A DNA stretch of 45,397 bases, taken from positions 1 through 45,397 of the forward strand of contig JALOTE010000017.1 of the NCBI GenBank assembly GCA_025458045.1, read 5' to 3'. Source of the DNA: Rhizobiaceae bacterium. GTDB taxonomy: Bacteria; Pseudomonadota; Alphaproteobacteria; Rhizobiales; Rhizobiaceae. Below the pieces are notes generated by a model. The model did not search any database and was not told where the DNA came from. It was given only the letters and a program-made list of their open reading frames with translations. The stretch's first letter is position 1; each line of letters begins with the position of its first letter. Shown here in pieces: positions 34,038 to 42,782 of the stretch. The translations under genes were made by a program, and so were the position numbers.

Positions 34038-35405
34038 TCAACCTCGTCCCGCGGCCAGGCGATATTGGGCGATCGGATGCTGGCGGGCCATGATGGTTGA
34101 GGAATAGGCGCGTGCCGACCCCGCCGCCCGCGCCGGAACCTTGACGAGGCCGCCAAGCGGCCGCGCTGCGAGGCTTCCCGGAAACACCGCCGATTCCAGA
34201 ACTGAAGGCGCGACACCGAGATGGTCCCGCAGCACGCCCTTGAAGACGGATCGCAGGTCCACGGTCGGGCGCAGATCGCCGTCGAGCAGCCGGTTCGGTG
34301 CAAGGCCCGGCCAATCGCCGAAAATGCCCTTGCGCACGCCGCCGCCAACCAGCGTCGCGACTGTCGCGATGCCGTGATCGGTGCCGCTGTCGCCATTGGT
34401 GCGCACGGTGCGGCCAAACTCCGTCACGAGGGTTGCAACGGTGTTTGCCCACACGCCGCCAAGTTCCCGCTTCAAATCGCCCAGTGCCTCGTCCATCTCG
34501 CGCAGCCGGTCGGCGAAATCGCCTGTCAGTCCGCCCTGGTCGGAGTGGGTGTCCCAATTGTCGATGGACAGGACGGCGATGCGCGGGCCGTTGGCCGTGC
34601 GCAGCAGGCGGCCTGCGCCAATGAACGCCTTGCGCAACCCGCTGATGTCGGCGTTGGTGCCTGCACCCGAATTGAGGGCGAGGTCATTGGCGCGCAGGCC
34701 GTCGCTCAAGGTGCGGTGCAGTTGCGGCGAGCGCGTGCGGTAGAGATCAAGGATCGCCGCACGGTATTCCGGGCTGGCGCTTTGGTAGCCCGTTGGCGAC
34801 CAGCCCAGCACCGGCGTCGGCCCGCTCATGATGAGCGGCGATTCGCCGATCTCGATGCCGCCGCGCAGCTTGACCGGATCGCCCGCCGGCATGGCTCCGA
34901 GCAGGCGGTTGATCCAGCCGGTGGCGTTTGAGCGGTTTTCCGGCAATCCGTTTTCCAGATTGTCCTGACAATCGAAATGCGAGCGGTTTTGCAGCGGAAT
35001 GCCTGCCGCCGGTATGAACGCGGCGTCACCGGCCTGATACATGGCATGCAGGCGGGCAAGGCGCGGATGAAGGCCGAAATCCGATCCGAGCGACAACGTC
35101 GCCGAGGCCGGGATCGCCAACTCGCGCCGGATGCCGGAGTAATGCGGGTCAAGCTTGGGCACCACCATGTTCAGGCCGTCCATGCCGCCACGCAGCACAA
35201 CGACCAGAAACCGGGCTTCCGGGTTGGCCGCCGCCTGCGCGAAATCCGGCATGAACGCTGCCGAGTAGAGCCCCGCCGTGACGCCGAACAGCGCGCGCCG
35301 CGACATCAGCAAGCGGGATTCGGCGCAGCCTTCCGCGGCCGCCTGCATCAGGCGTCGACGTTCGGGTGAGGCGTCATGTTCGGGATGATCGTCATGCAAG
35401 CCCAT
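34038..35405 (-). CDS. DUF1501 family protein, Tat-exported
   Basis: 455 residues. A twin-arginine-type leader is visible (MSRRALFGVTAGLYSAAFMP, then an Ala-rich cleavage region near residue 60). The body has FLVVVLRGGMDGLNMVVPKL, SHFDCQDNLENGLPENR, LSIDNWDTHSDQGGLTGDFA and VATLVTEFGRTVRTNGDSGTDHG, the standard DUF1501 blocks of this sulfatase/alkaline-phosphatase-fold family, which has no settled function. ATG 35405 is chosen because GGAG lies six bases before it; ATG 35411 overlaps the upstream stop. Encoded directly after DUF1800, its constant partner in many genomes. Confidence 0.9.
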   Translation of the reverse strand: MGLHDDHPEHDASPERRRLMQAAAEGCAESRLLMSRRALFGVTAGLYSAAFMPDFAQAAANPEARFLVVVLRGGMDGLNMVVPKLDPHYSGIRRELAIPASATLSLGSDFGLHPRLARLHAMYQAGDAAFIPAAGIPLQNRSHFDCQDNLENGLPENRSNATGWINRLLGAMPAGDPVKLRGGIEIGESPLIMSGPTPVLGWSPTGYQSASPEYRAAILDLYRTRSPQLHRTLSDGLRANDLALNSGAGTNADISGLRKAFIGAGRLLRTANGPRIAVLSIDNWDTHSDQGGLTGDFADRLREMDEALGDLKRELGGVWANTVATLVTEFGRTVRTNGDSGTDHGIATVATLVGGGVRKGIFGDWPGLAPNRLLDGDLRPTVDLRSVFKGVLRDHLGVAPSVLESAVFPGSLAARPLGGLVKVPARAAGSARAYSSTIMARQHPIAQYRLAAGRG

Positions 35406-35407
35406 GT

Positions 35408-36775
35408 TCATCTCCACTGGAATTCCGGCAGCATGAAGAGGGCTGCCATGCCGCGCACCGACCATTGCTCTTGCACCACTGTGACCGCGTTGCGCGAATC
35501 CGCGCTCAGCGCCGCGCCAAACAATTGCCCTGCCAATCGGGATGCCGGCATCGTGTAGGGCCGCCCGTCCTGAAGCACCCATGCGATGGCCTGCGACGAT
35601 TCAAGGCGGACCCGCATTCCGTCCGGGCTCATCCAGTAGTCGCTGGCGTCAGGGTAGCCGTCCGGCGAGCGCCGTTCCCAGGGAAGATTGCGCAGATCGA
35701 TCAGCGGGCCGTAAAAGCCCCACATCTGGTTGTCCCGATAGATGCGGCCCGTCGCACGGAAGGCGGCAAGCTGCAATTCATAGGGCGTGCGCAGCTTGGT
35801 CAGCGGAGCGGTGAAGGCATCCGGCAGATCGAGCATGGCGAGCACTGTCGCCTTGATGTTGCCGCGGGAAACGCGATAGGCGCGCGCCACCGGGTCCACC
35901 TGCGCCGGCGTCGGTGAGTCGGTGATGAAATGGCGCACAAGCTTGAATGCAAGGTGCTCCGCAGTGCTTGGGTGCAAGGCCAGCATGCGCAAGGCCGCGC
36001 GGCCCTGATCGAAGCCTGTGTTGGGATAGGCCTGACCCAGGAGCCTGTGGGTGCCGGGTTCGTGGCGGTTGGCCCGCCAGATGAACTGTCCTCGATTGGC
36101 CCTCGTGCCGCCGTCAAAACCGTTCTCCGATTCCCACCCGCGCACGACTGACCAGCCGGTGATGATTTTTGCCAGCGAAACCACATCGGCCTGCGCGTAA
36201 CCGCCGCCGACGCCAAGCGTGTGCAATTCGAGGATCTCGCGCCCGAGATTCTCGTTCAGCCCGTCGCCATGCTGTTGCCCGAAGGGCGAGTTTGGGCCAA
36301 CCGAGCTGGAATTGTTGAGATAGTCCAGCATCGCCGGATGCTGGACCACGCCTTGCAGCATTGCCGGGAACGATCCCAGCACATTGCGGCGGATGACGGA
36401 CCGCTCAAACTGGCCGATCGTTGGGCGCGGCGCGCCATCGGCATTCAGCGAGATCGAGAAATGGTTGGAAAAGAACATGACAAGGCGTTCGACGAAGCCG
36501 ATTTCGGGCTGCATGGCCTTGGTCAGGCGCGCCTTGAGTTCCCTGTCCTTCAGGTCATTGGCGGGGCCGAAGTCACCATCCACCAGACGGCACGCGGCAG
36601 CGTAGGCAGGCAGGCCCGGCGTCGTGATGTCAGCGATACCGGTCCGGTTGATCTCGGCCAGCAAAGCGGCGCGCGGATTGGCAGCGATGCGGCCGATGCT
36701 GCCAGGCTTCGCGCCAAGCCCGAACCGGTTGAGGACGAGGTGGGCAAGCCGTGCTTGTGCTGCTGTCACCGCCAT
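35408..36775 (-). CDS. DUF1800 family protein
   Basis: 455 residues. Opens AARLAHLVLNRFGLGAKPG-like (ATG 36775, with AAGGAG about six bases upstream), with RLVMFFSNHFSIS, LNENLGREILELHTLGVGGG and HLAFKLVRHFITDSPTP, all characteristic DUF1800 blocks. No signal peptide is obvious. Function unknown; DUF1800 and DUF1501 proteins are almost always adjacent and probably act together. Its stop overlaps the next ATG by four bases. No link to the glycan island beyond position. Confidence 0.9.
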   Translation of the reverse strand: MAVTAAQARLAHLVLNRFGLGAKPGSIGRIAANPRAALLAEINRTGIADITTPGLPAYAAACRLVDGDFGPANDLKDRELKARLTKAMQPEIGFVERLVMFFSNHFSISLNADGAPRPTIGQFERSVIRRNVLGSFPAMLQGVVQHPAMLDYLNNSSSVGPNSPFGQQHGDGLNENLGREILELHTLGVGGGYAQADVVSLAKIITGWSVVRGWESENGFDGGTRANRGQFIWRANRHEPGTHRLLGQAYPNTGFDQGRAALRMLALHPSTAEHLAFKLVRHFITDSPTPAQVDPVARAYRVSRGNIKATVLAMLDLPDAFTAPLTKLRTPYELQLAAFRATGRIYRDNQMWGFYGPLIDLRNLPWERRSPDGYPDASDYWMSPDGMRVRLESSQAIAWVLQDGRPYTMPASRLAGQLFGAALSADSRNAVTVVQEQWSVRGMAALFMLPEFQWR

Positions 36776-37228
36776 GGGCACTCCTTTCTGCCGTTCCGCC
36801 TGTGCGATCTGCCGCCCTGACAAGACGCCGACCACAAGGGTTGCGTCTCAAACCGCCATCACTGTGTCCGAGGCGCAGTTCATTGCGCCGACACCGATCA
36901 CGTTTTTGACCACGACCTTCCAACGGAGCGTAAGCCCAAACAGTGGCATTTTCGCTAAATTTGCGGGAATTCAGCCATGGATGCGGTCACCATGGTCAAT
37001 GCGGACGTCGGCCGCGTCACGCTGCGTCATGATTTGTGAGCGAACAGCCATCCGACCGGCCTGTGTGCCGGCTCGGATTGCATGCCGGCGGCGCGAATCA
37101 TTATTGGCGAAGCACGGTTTGCGAACCCGAGCCTTAGGGTCAGGAACGCTGATCTGCCGACGACAACACGTCCGGTATTATAGGGTGAAAGACCGAAACT
37201 ATCGGGACCACTGAAATTTACGGGAACA
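36776..37228. other. 453-bp intergenic region upstream of DUF1800
   Basis: No credible gene. It carries the DUF1800 ribosome site (AAGGAG near 36786) and presumably its promoter. A TATAAT on the minus strand (attata at 37177-37182) lies downstream of tRNA-Val with no matching -35. No terminator with a T-run is visible after tRNA-Val. Confidence 0.5.
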
Positions 37229-37304
37229 TGGTGGGCGGTGAGAGACTCGAACTCCCGACCCGCTCGGTGTAAACGAGCTGCTCTACCAACTGAGCTAACC
37301 GCCC
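37229..37304 (-). tRNA. tRNA-Val(TAC)
   Basis: 76 bases including an encoded CCA. Acceptor stem GGGCGGT/ACCGCCC, D-arm with AGCTCAGTTGGTAGAGC, anticodon arm GCTCG-TTTACAC-CGAGC with anticodon TAC, T-arm GGGAGTTCGAGTCTCTC-type loop (GTTCGAGTC). Discriminator A. All invariant positions look intact. Confidence 0.95.
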
Positions 37305-37462
37305 CACGCAGGCGCATCTAGCGCCATGGCCGCGCCAATGCAAGCGCGCAATGCGCGGCGGTGATGGCAAGGCGGCAAAGCTTTCGTGCCTCGCCTTTTC
37401 CTGCTTGACAGGGGCGGGGGCGGGCCTTATCGCCGCCCACACATTGCTCATGCAGTGGAAGC

Positions 37463-37539
37463 GCGGGTGTAGCTCAGTCGGTTAGAGTGCCGGCCTGTCA
37501 CGCCGGAGGTCGCGGGTTCGAGCCCCGTCACTCGCGCCA
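37463..37539 (+). tRNA. tRNA-Asp(GTC)
   Basis: 77 bases including encoded CCA. Acceptor GCGGGTG/CACTCGC, D-arm TAGCTCAGTCGGTTAGAG, anticodon arm CCGGC-CTGTCAC-GCCGG with anticodon GTC, T-loop GGTTCGAGCC. Divergent from tRNA-Val with about 160 bases between them. Confidence 0.96.
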
Positions 37540-37656
37540 TTTGTTCCTTGCGGGTTTGCTTGTCGCCGTTCCTGTTCCGATTGACGCTTCGGGTGATCCT
37601 TCCACCCACATGGGGTGTGTGGCCGTGTTTTGCGGCTCCAAGCAGGCCAAGTCAGC

Positions 37657-37705
37657 GTTTCCGCTTCCTTTAGCAAACCTCTTGGTTTGCTTTGAAGCCG
37701 GAAAC
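37657..37705. other. 49-bp extended hairpin upstream of the subtilase
   Basis: A long imperfect palindrome: GTTTCCG + CTTC + cttt + AGCAAACC, loop TCTT, GGTTTGCT + tt + GAAG + c + CGGAAAC. All three stem segments pair. It lies 71 bases before the subtilase start and 118 bases after tRNA-Asp. No T-run follows on either strand, so it is more likely a mobile or repetitive palindromic element or an RNA regulatory structure than a terminator. Confidence 0.65.
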
Positions 37706-37775
37706 ATGATTCACATTCCCTTGCGATAGTTGGCCTCATCGCGCGCGGTTTGACGCCGCCGGAGGGGACAAAACC

Positions 37776-40700
37776 ATGACCATCACGGGCGTGACAGGCG
37801 TTTGGGCGAAGCGGGCGTGCATGGCATCCGCAGCCTTTGCCGCTTCCCTTGCGGTGGCGGTGTCGAGCGTGCCGGTCTTGTCGTCAACAGCGCAGGCCCA
37901 GCAGATCTCAAACGTCCAAAGCCTGTCGGCCAGTGCGGTTGCGAAATCGCCGGACTCATCGCGGCTGCGTGCGCTGCTCGGCCTGTCAATCGCCAGCGCT
38001 GCCAATGACAGCCGCGCGGCTGCAACCTCCAAACGTGCTCCGGTCCTGATCACGTTCCGGACTATGCCGCAGCGCCTGTCTGTCCGTTCGCCCTCCGCCG
38101 ACCGCGCGGCGGCGGCGCAGAACCGTCAGGCGCAGGATGCCATTCTCGCCCGCGCGTTTGGCACACAGGCGCGCGGTGCAGCCGGCCTCAAGGTCAAGCG
38201 GCACATCTACTCGCCGACCTTCGCGCTTGCCGCCACCGCATCCGAGATCAATGCGCTTGCTGCCGATCCGGCGGTGTTGCGCATCCAGATCGACGAGCCT
38301 GTGCCTCCCGCGCTCGATGCAAGCACGGCGCTGATTGACCGCCCGGCTTTGGCGGCGCTTGGTGGAACCGGGTCGGGACGCACCGTCGCGGTGATCGACA
38401 CCGGTGTTCAGCACACGCATGAGTCGATCACCGCCGTGCGCGTCGTCTATGAGGCATGCTACAACACGACCTATTCCGTCTTCGGCTCAACGTCGTGGTG
38501 CCCAGGCGGCGTGGATCAGGTGGCAGGTGTTGCGGGCGCCGCCGCCGACTGCAACCCGGCGGTCGCATCCGGCTGTTCGCACGGCACGCATGTCGCCGGG
38601 ATCGCCATGGGATCCAACACCAGCCGGCAGTCCGGTGAGCCTGCCAGTGGCGTCGCGCCGCTTGCCAATCTGATCGCGATCAACGCGTTTTCGCGTTTCC
38701 CCGCGACGTTTGGCGCTTGCGGTGGCAGCAAGGATTGCGTCCTGTCCTATACCAGCGACCAGATCACAGCGCTGGAGAAGGTCTATGACCTGCGCAACAC
38801 CTATGCCATCGATGCCGTCAACATGAGCCTTGGCGGCGGCTCCCATACGGCGCACTGCAACTCCGATGCGCGGGCACCCATCATTGCCCTGCTGCGCAAC
38901 GCGGGCATCGCCACCGTGATCGCCGCGGGCAACGACGGATCAAACGGGGTCACCACCAATTCCAACGGCAGTATCCGCCCGCAGGCGGTATCGGCCCCCG
39001 GATGCATCGCCGATGCCGTCACCGTGTCGGCAACGACGAAATCCGACGGGCTCGCCTCATATTCCAACTGGTCAACCCTGTCTGACATCGCAGCGCCGGG
39101 CAGCGCCATTTCGGCCGCCTATTTCGGCTCCGGCACGGCACCCCAGTCAAGCTATGCGAGCTTGAGCGGCACATCGATGGCCGCCCCGCATGTGGCAGGT
39201 GCGTTTGCCGCACTGCGCGCCTGCGCGCCGGCAGCGACAGTGAGCCAGATCGAGACGGCGTTGAAATCGACCGGCCTGTCGTTGACCGCCGCCGGAACGG
39301 CATTGCCGCGCTTGCGGCTGGGGCAGGCCGCACAGGCCCTCGCCAATCTTGGTCTTGGCTGCGGCACGCCGGAAAACGCGGCGACATCGACCACGATTGT
39401 CCAGTCCGCGCCCGTCTCGCAAGCGGGCCAGCCGGTCAGCTTCACGGCGAGTGTCAGCGCTGTCGGCCGCGCCGCGCCAACGAGCGGCATGGTCACGTTC
39501 CGAAATGGCCCAGCCGTGCTCGGGTCGGCGTCGCTTTCGGGGGGCGGCACGGCCACATTGTCCTTCAACAGCGCCAACCCGCTGACGCCCGCCGCCTACT
39601 CAATCACCGCGTCATATGGCGGCACGGCAGGCTATGCCGCCTCTGGCGCATCAGCGGCGGTCAGCCATGCGGCCAGTGCCGCTGCGACAACCACCGAGCT
39701 TGTCTCAACACCTGGCAACTCCACGGCAGGTGAGACGGTGCTGCTGTCAGCGACTGTGCGCAATGTCGCCAGTGGCTCGACCCTTGCACCCGCCGGCCGG
39801 ATCGTCTTCCTGCAAGGCACCGGCCAGGTCGGCGAAACCAATCTCGTGCCAGGACCCGCAGGCACCGCTTCGGCCACCCTCGATCTGGCCGGGCTCCCGG
39901 TTGGCGAAGCGTCTTTGTCAGCGCGCTTCCTTCCATCGACCGGCAATTTCGCTCCAAGCACTGGTTTCGCCCTTCACACGGTGCAGGCTGCGCCCGCCGC
40001 CGCCACCACGGTCGAGGTGCTCCAATCCACCGAGGCCACCGAGTTGGGCGGGGAAGTGACATTCACGGCCGTGGTGTCCGGTTCCGACGGGATCGATCCT
40101 GTTTCGGGAACGGTGACATTCTTCGATGGCGGCGCACCCATAGGCACTGCCAGCCTGTGGGGCAATTTCGCAAGTTTCACCACCTCCAGCCTGCCTGCCG
40201 GCATGAGGCTCATTTCTGCGCGGTTCGAAGGCGCGGATGGTCATGACCCTTCGCCGGTTTCGCCCCATGTCATCCATGTCGTTTCCAGCGCCGCGCTGAC
40301 GGCGACATTTGTCACCCTGGCCCAGTCGGCCGAGACCTCGATTGTCGGCGAAGCCGTGACGGTGACCGCAACCGTGGAGGCCGAGGACGGTTCGCCCGTG
40401 ACGCAGGGCACGGTCCAGTTTCTCGATGATGGCGCACCGATCGGCACGGCACGTCCCGTATCTGACGGACGCGCGAGCCTCACCGTGTCCGATCTCGCCT
40501 TGGGCGAACGCATGCTGACCGCGTTCTATTCAGGCGACGGCCAGTTCAACGCGTCGCCCGTGTCGGACGCGATCTACCATGTCGTCAGTTCCGCCGACGC
40601 CGCGACAACAACCAGCCTCGCCGTGTCGGCGGGCACGGTTGTGGCGGGTGGGGCGATCACCCTGACCGCCACGGTCACGGCGTCAGGCGCACTCGTGCCG

Positions 40701-42335
40701 GCGGGTTTTGTGACGTTCCTTGACGGGGTAACCGTGCTTGACAGCGTCGAGCTTGATCCAACGGGCATCGCCGTGCTTGAGACCGTCGCGCCGGACACAG
40801 GCGACATGAGCCTGACCGCCGAGTATTCCGGATCCGACGCGCACACGCTGTCTGTCTCGCAACCGATCACCGTGCGGGTGACGGGCAAAGCCACGACGAC
40901 CATCTTGACGGCACCTGCGTCAGCCTTGGCTGGCACGCCCATCGCGCTTGTGGCCGCCGTCTCTGTCTCCGATGGCAGCGGTGTCACGCCCGCCGGTTCC
41001 GTGACCTTCTCCGCCGGATCCACCGTGCTCGGAACGGCCGCGCTCTCCGGTGCCGGTGTCGCGCAATTCACCGTGCCGGCGCGCCACCGCGCGCTCATTC
41101 CCGGAACTGTCCGGTTCGGCGCACGGTTCGATCCCGCCAATGCCGCCACACGCGCCTCGACGGCGCAGGCTGCAACCTCGATCCTGCTTGCCGCCGGTGA
41201 CGAGGTGATCATCGCGGGCGGCACCGGAAGCCAATGGCGCGGCAGCGCCGCGGCGATCGGGCAGGGTGCGCAATCAGGCGCGGTGCTCGCTTACCTCTCC
41301 CGGACTTCCTCGACCGTGCCGCCAGCCGTGCTGGCGCAGCGCGTGACCGCCGACGGTCGCCGCGCCGGCCCTGTGATCATGGTCGCGCGGCCCGCCATCG
41401 GCGCATCCGGTGTCGATGTCGCCGGTCATCCGGATGGCCGCTTCCTCGTCACATGGGCGGCCCGCACCGCGCAGGGCGCGGCGGTCTTTGCCCAAGCCTT
41501 TGCCGCCAGCGGCCAAAGATCCGGCCCGCCGATCACGCTCAGCGGTCGGCAGGGCGGCCATAATGGCGATCCGGCGATCGCAGCCCTTCCCGGCGGCGGC
41601 TACGTCATCGTGTGGGAGACCGGCGATGCGTCCGGCACGGGAATCGCCTTGCGCCGGTTTGGAGCCGATGGCGTGGCCGCCGGTGCTGCCACCCGGGTGA
41701 ACACGGTCACGGCGCGCGATCAGGCAAACCCGGATGTCGCCGTGTTGGCCAATGGCCGCATCGTCGTCGCTTTCGCGCATGAGGCCCAGCCGGGCCTGCA
41801 CAGGGTGATGACACGGCAGTTCGCTGCCGATGGAACCACGTTGGCACCCGAGCGTGCCCTGTCCACCTCCTTGCAACGTCTGCAACCCCGGCCCGCGCTC
41901 GCGCGACTTGCGCAAGGCGGCTTCGCGCTTGCCCACGACATGCCGCGCCAGCCAAGTGCGGCTCGACCTGCCCGCATCATGCTGACGCGAATTGGCGCAG
42001 ACGGCGTCCCGCTCGGCGCGGTTCAGGCCGTCAGCCCGGCGCTTGGCGGAGACCAATCGGCTCCGGCCATCGTGGCGTTGGCAGGCGGCGGGCTTGCCGT
42101 CGCCCACACCGCTCCCGATGGGGCGGGCTCTGGCGTGTTTGTGCAGATGTTTGCGGGCGATGGCGGCCGCTTTGGGGCAACGCAACGCCTCCATGCATCG
42201 GTCGCGGGAAACCAGAACGAGCCTGCGCTCGCACCCGTTGCCGGCGGTGCACGCAGCCTCAGCTTTTGGACCACGGCCCGTGCCGCGCCGCACGGCCACG
42301 ACATCGCCACCCGCGTTCATGCCGGACCCTTCTGA
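37776..42335 (+). CDS. Giant secreted subtilisin-like serine protease with Ig-like repeats and propeller-like C-terminus
   Basis: 1519 residues. Signal peptide of about 42 residues (Ala/Val-rich core ending SSTAQAQ). The S8 domain has all catalytic parts: Asp208 in VAVIDTGVQ, His269 in SHGTHVAG, oxyanion Asn386 in AAGNDGS, Ser467 in SGTSMAAPHVAG, with paired Cys residues (for example 228/242, 259/267). From about 535 to 1130 run six ~95-residue bacterial Ig-like repeats (Big_3-type: G..V..TA.V ... G.VTF.DG...LG...L), then from about 1135 to the end at least six blade-like units with DGRFLVTWAA, GGGYVIVWET, NGRIVVAFAHE, QGGFALAHDM and GGGLAVAHTA cores. No sorting motif visible, so secreted or surface-held. 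Likely an extracellular adhesive or matrix protease. Start ATG 37776 follows GGAGGGG. Confidence 0.9.
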   Translation: MTITGVTGVWAKRACMASAAFAASLAVAVSSVPVLSSTAQAQQISNVQSLSASAVAKSPDSSRLRALLGLSIASAANDSRAAATSKRAPVLITFRTMPQRLSVRSPSADRAAAAQNRQAQDAILARAFGTQARGAAGLKVKRHIYSPTFALAATASEINALAADPAVLRIQIDEPVPPALDASTALIDRPALAALGGTGSGRTVAVIDTGVQHTHESITAVRVVYEACYNTTYSVFGSTSWCPGGVDQVAGVAGAAADCNPAVASGCSHGTHVAGIAMGSNTSRQSGEPASGVAPLANLIAINAFSRFPATFGACGGSKDCVLSYTSDQITALEKVYDLRNTYAIDAVNMSLGGGSHTAHCNSDARAPIIALLRNAGIATVIAAGNDGSNGVTTNSNGSIRPQAVSAPGCIADAVTVSATTKSDGLASYSNWSTLSDIAAPGSAISAAYFGSGTAPQSSYASLSGTSMAAPHVAGAFAALRACAPAATVSQIETALKSTGLSLTAAGTALPRLRLGQAAQALANLGLGCGTPENAATSTTIVQSAPVSQAGQPVSFTASVSAVGRAAPTSGMVTFRNGPAVLGSASLSGGGTATLSFNSANPLTPAAYSITASYGGTAGYAASGASAAVSHAASAAATTTELVSTPGNSTAGETVLLSATVRNVASGSTLAPAGRIVFLQGTGQVGETNLVPGPAGTASATLDLAGLPVGEASLSARFLPSTGNFAPSTGFALHTVQAAPAAATTVEVLQSTEATELGGEVTFTAVVSGSDGIDPVSGTVTFFDGGAPIGTASLWGNFASFTTSSLPAGMRLISARFEGADGHDPSPVSPHVIHVVSSAALTATFVTLAQSAETSIVGEAVTVTATVEAEDGSPVTQGTVQFLDDGAPIGTARPVSDGRASLTVSDLALGERMLTAFYSGDGQFNASPVSDAIYHVVSSADAATTTSLAVSAGTVVAGGAITLTATVTASGALVPAGFVTFLDGVTVLDSVELDPTGIAVLETVAPDTGDMSLTAEYSGSDAHTLSVSQPITVRVTGKATTTILTAPASALAGTPIALVAAVSVSDGSGVTPAGSVTFSAGSTVLGTAALSGAGVAQFTVPARHRALIPGTVRFGARFDPANAATRASTAQAATSILLAAGDEVIIAGGTGSQWRGSAAAIGQGAQSGAVLAYLSRTSSTVPPAVLAQRVTADGRRAGPVIMVARPAIGASGVDVAGHPDGRFLVTWAARTAQGAAVFAQAFAASGQRSGPPITLSGRQGGHNGDPAIAALPGGGYVIVWETGDASGTGIALRRFGADGVAAGAATRVNTVTARDQANPDVAVLANGRIVVAFAHEAQPGLHRVMTRQFAADGTTLAPERALSTSLQRLQPRPALARLAQGGFALAHDMPRQPSAARPARIMLTRIGADGVPLGAVQAVSPALGGDQSAPAIVALAGGGLAVAHTAPDGAGSGVFVQMFAGDGGRFGATQRLHASVAGNQNEPALAPVAGGARSLSFWTTARAAPHGHDIATRVHAGPF

Positions 42336-42351
42336 TGGGGCAGGCAAAGGG

Positions 42352-42400
42352 GACCAAGCGGTTATGAGCCGCCGGCTCTGACCATTGAGCTACAGGCCCC
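42352..42400 (-). pseudogene. 5' part of a tRNA-Ile(CAT)-type gene
   Basis: Read on the minus strand, the sequence gives an acceptor 5' strand GGGGCCT, D-arm GTAGCTCAATGGTCAGAGC and an anticodon arm GGCGG-CTCATAA-CCGCT with anticodon CAT, which in this context is the lysidine-modified isoleucine tRNA. After the anticodon arm the T-arm (GTTCGAGTC) is absent: the sequence continues TTGGTCCCCTTTGCCTGCCCCATCA. A GCCCC at 42337-42341 could pair with the first five acceptor bases and is followed by ATCA rather than ACCA, but the T-arm is gone. Directly abuts the subtilase stop. Probably a non-functional remnant; an intact tRNA-Ile(CAT) must exist elsewhere. Confidence 0.65.
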
Positions 42401-42782
42401 ACGCGCATTGCGCATACGCGGTTTGCGGGCGTCGCTCAAGGCGGACAATCCTGCACCTGGTTCAGGTCCTGTCCAGGCGACATGGCTTGGCGCGAGTTGA
42501 CCGGCCACCCGCATCGGTTGTCTTCGGGTCTCATTCGGGCTTTCCTCGGGCCTTCTTCGAGCCGTCTTGTGGTTGCGTTCGGGTGGTCGCCATTGGCCGT
42601 CGCGGTGCCGCCTTTTTGATGGCTGTCCATTTGCGGGCAACAGTGCGGTGTCTCCGACAAAATAACCTCAGTGCTGTCATCGTTGCGCCGTGAAGGCTCC
42701 ACAATTGCTTGCCAAACCGAGGCAGCCGCGCGACTTTGCTTTCGATCATGCTTGCGTCGGCGCAAACAGGAGTATTCGATCC
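42401..42782. other. 382-bp intergenic region before the SIMPL gene
   Basis: No credible gene. Contains the degenerate sequence beyond the tRNA-like remnant and, at its right end, AGGAG at 42768-42772, ten bases before the SIMPL GTG start. Open frames here are short and lack a protein-like composition. Confidence 0.5.

Noticed and set aside
37177-37182. TATAAT on the minus strand as a promoter
   Set aside because: No -35 element at 16-18 bases and no gene start at a suitable distance downstream.
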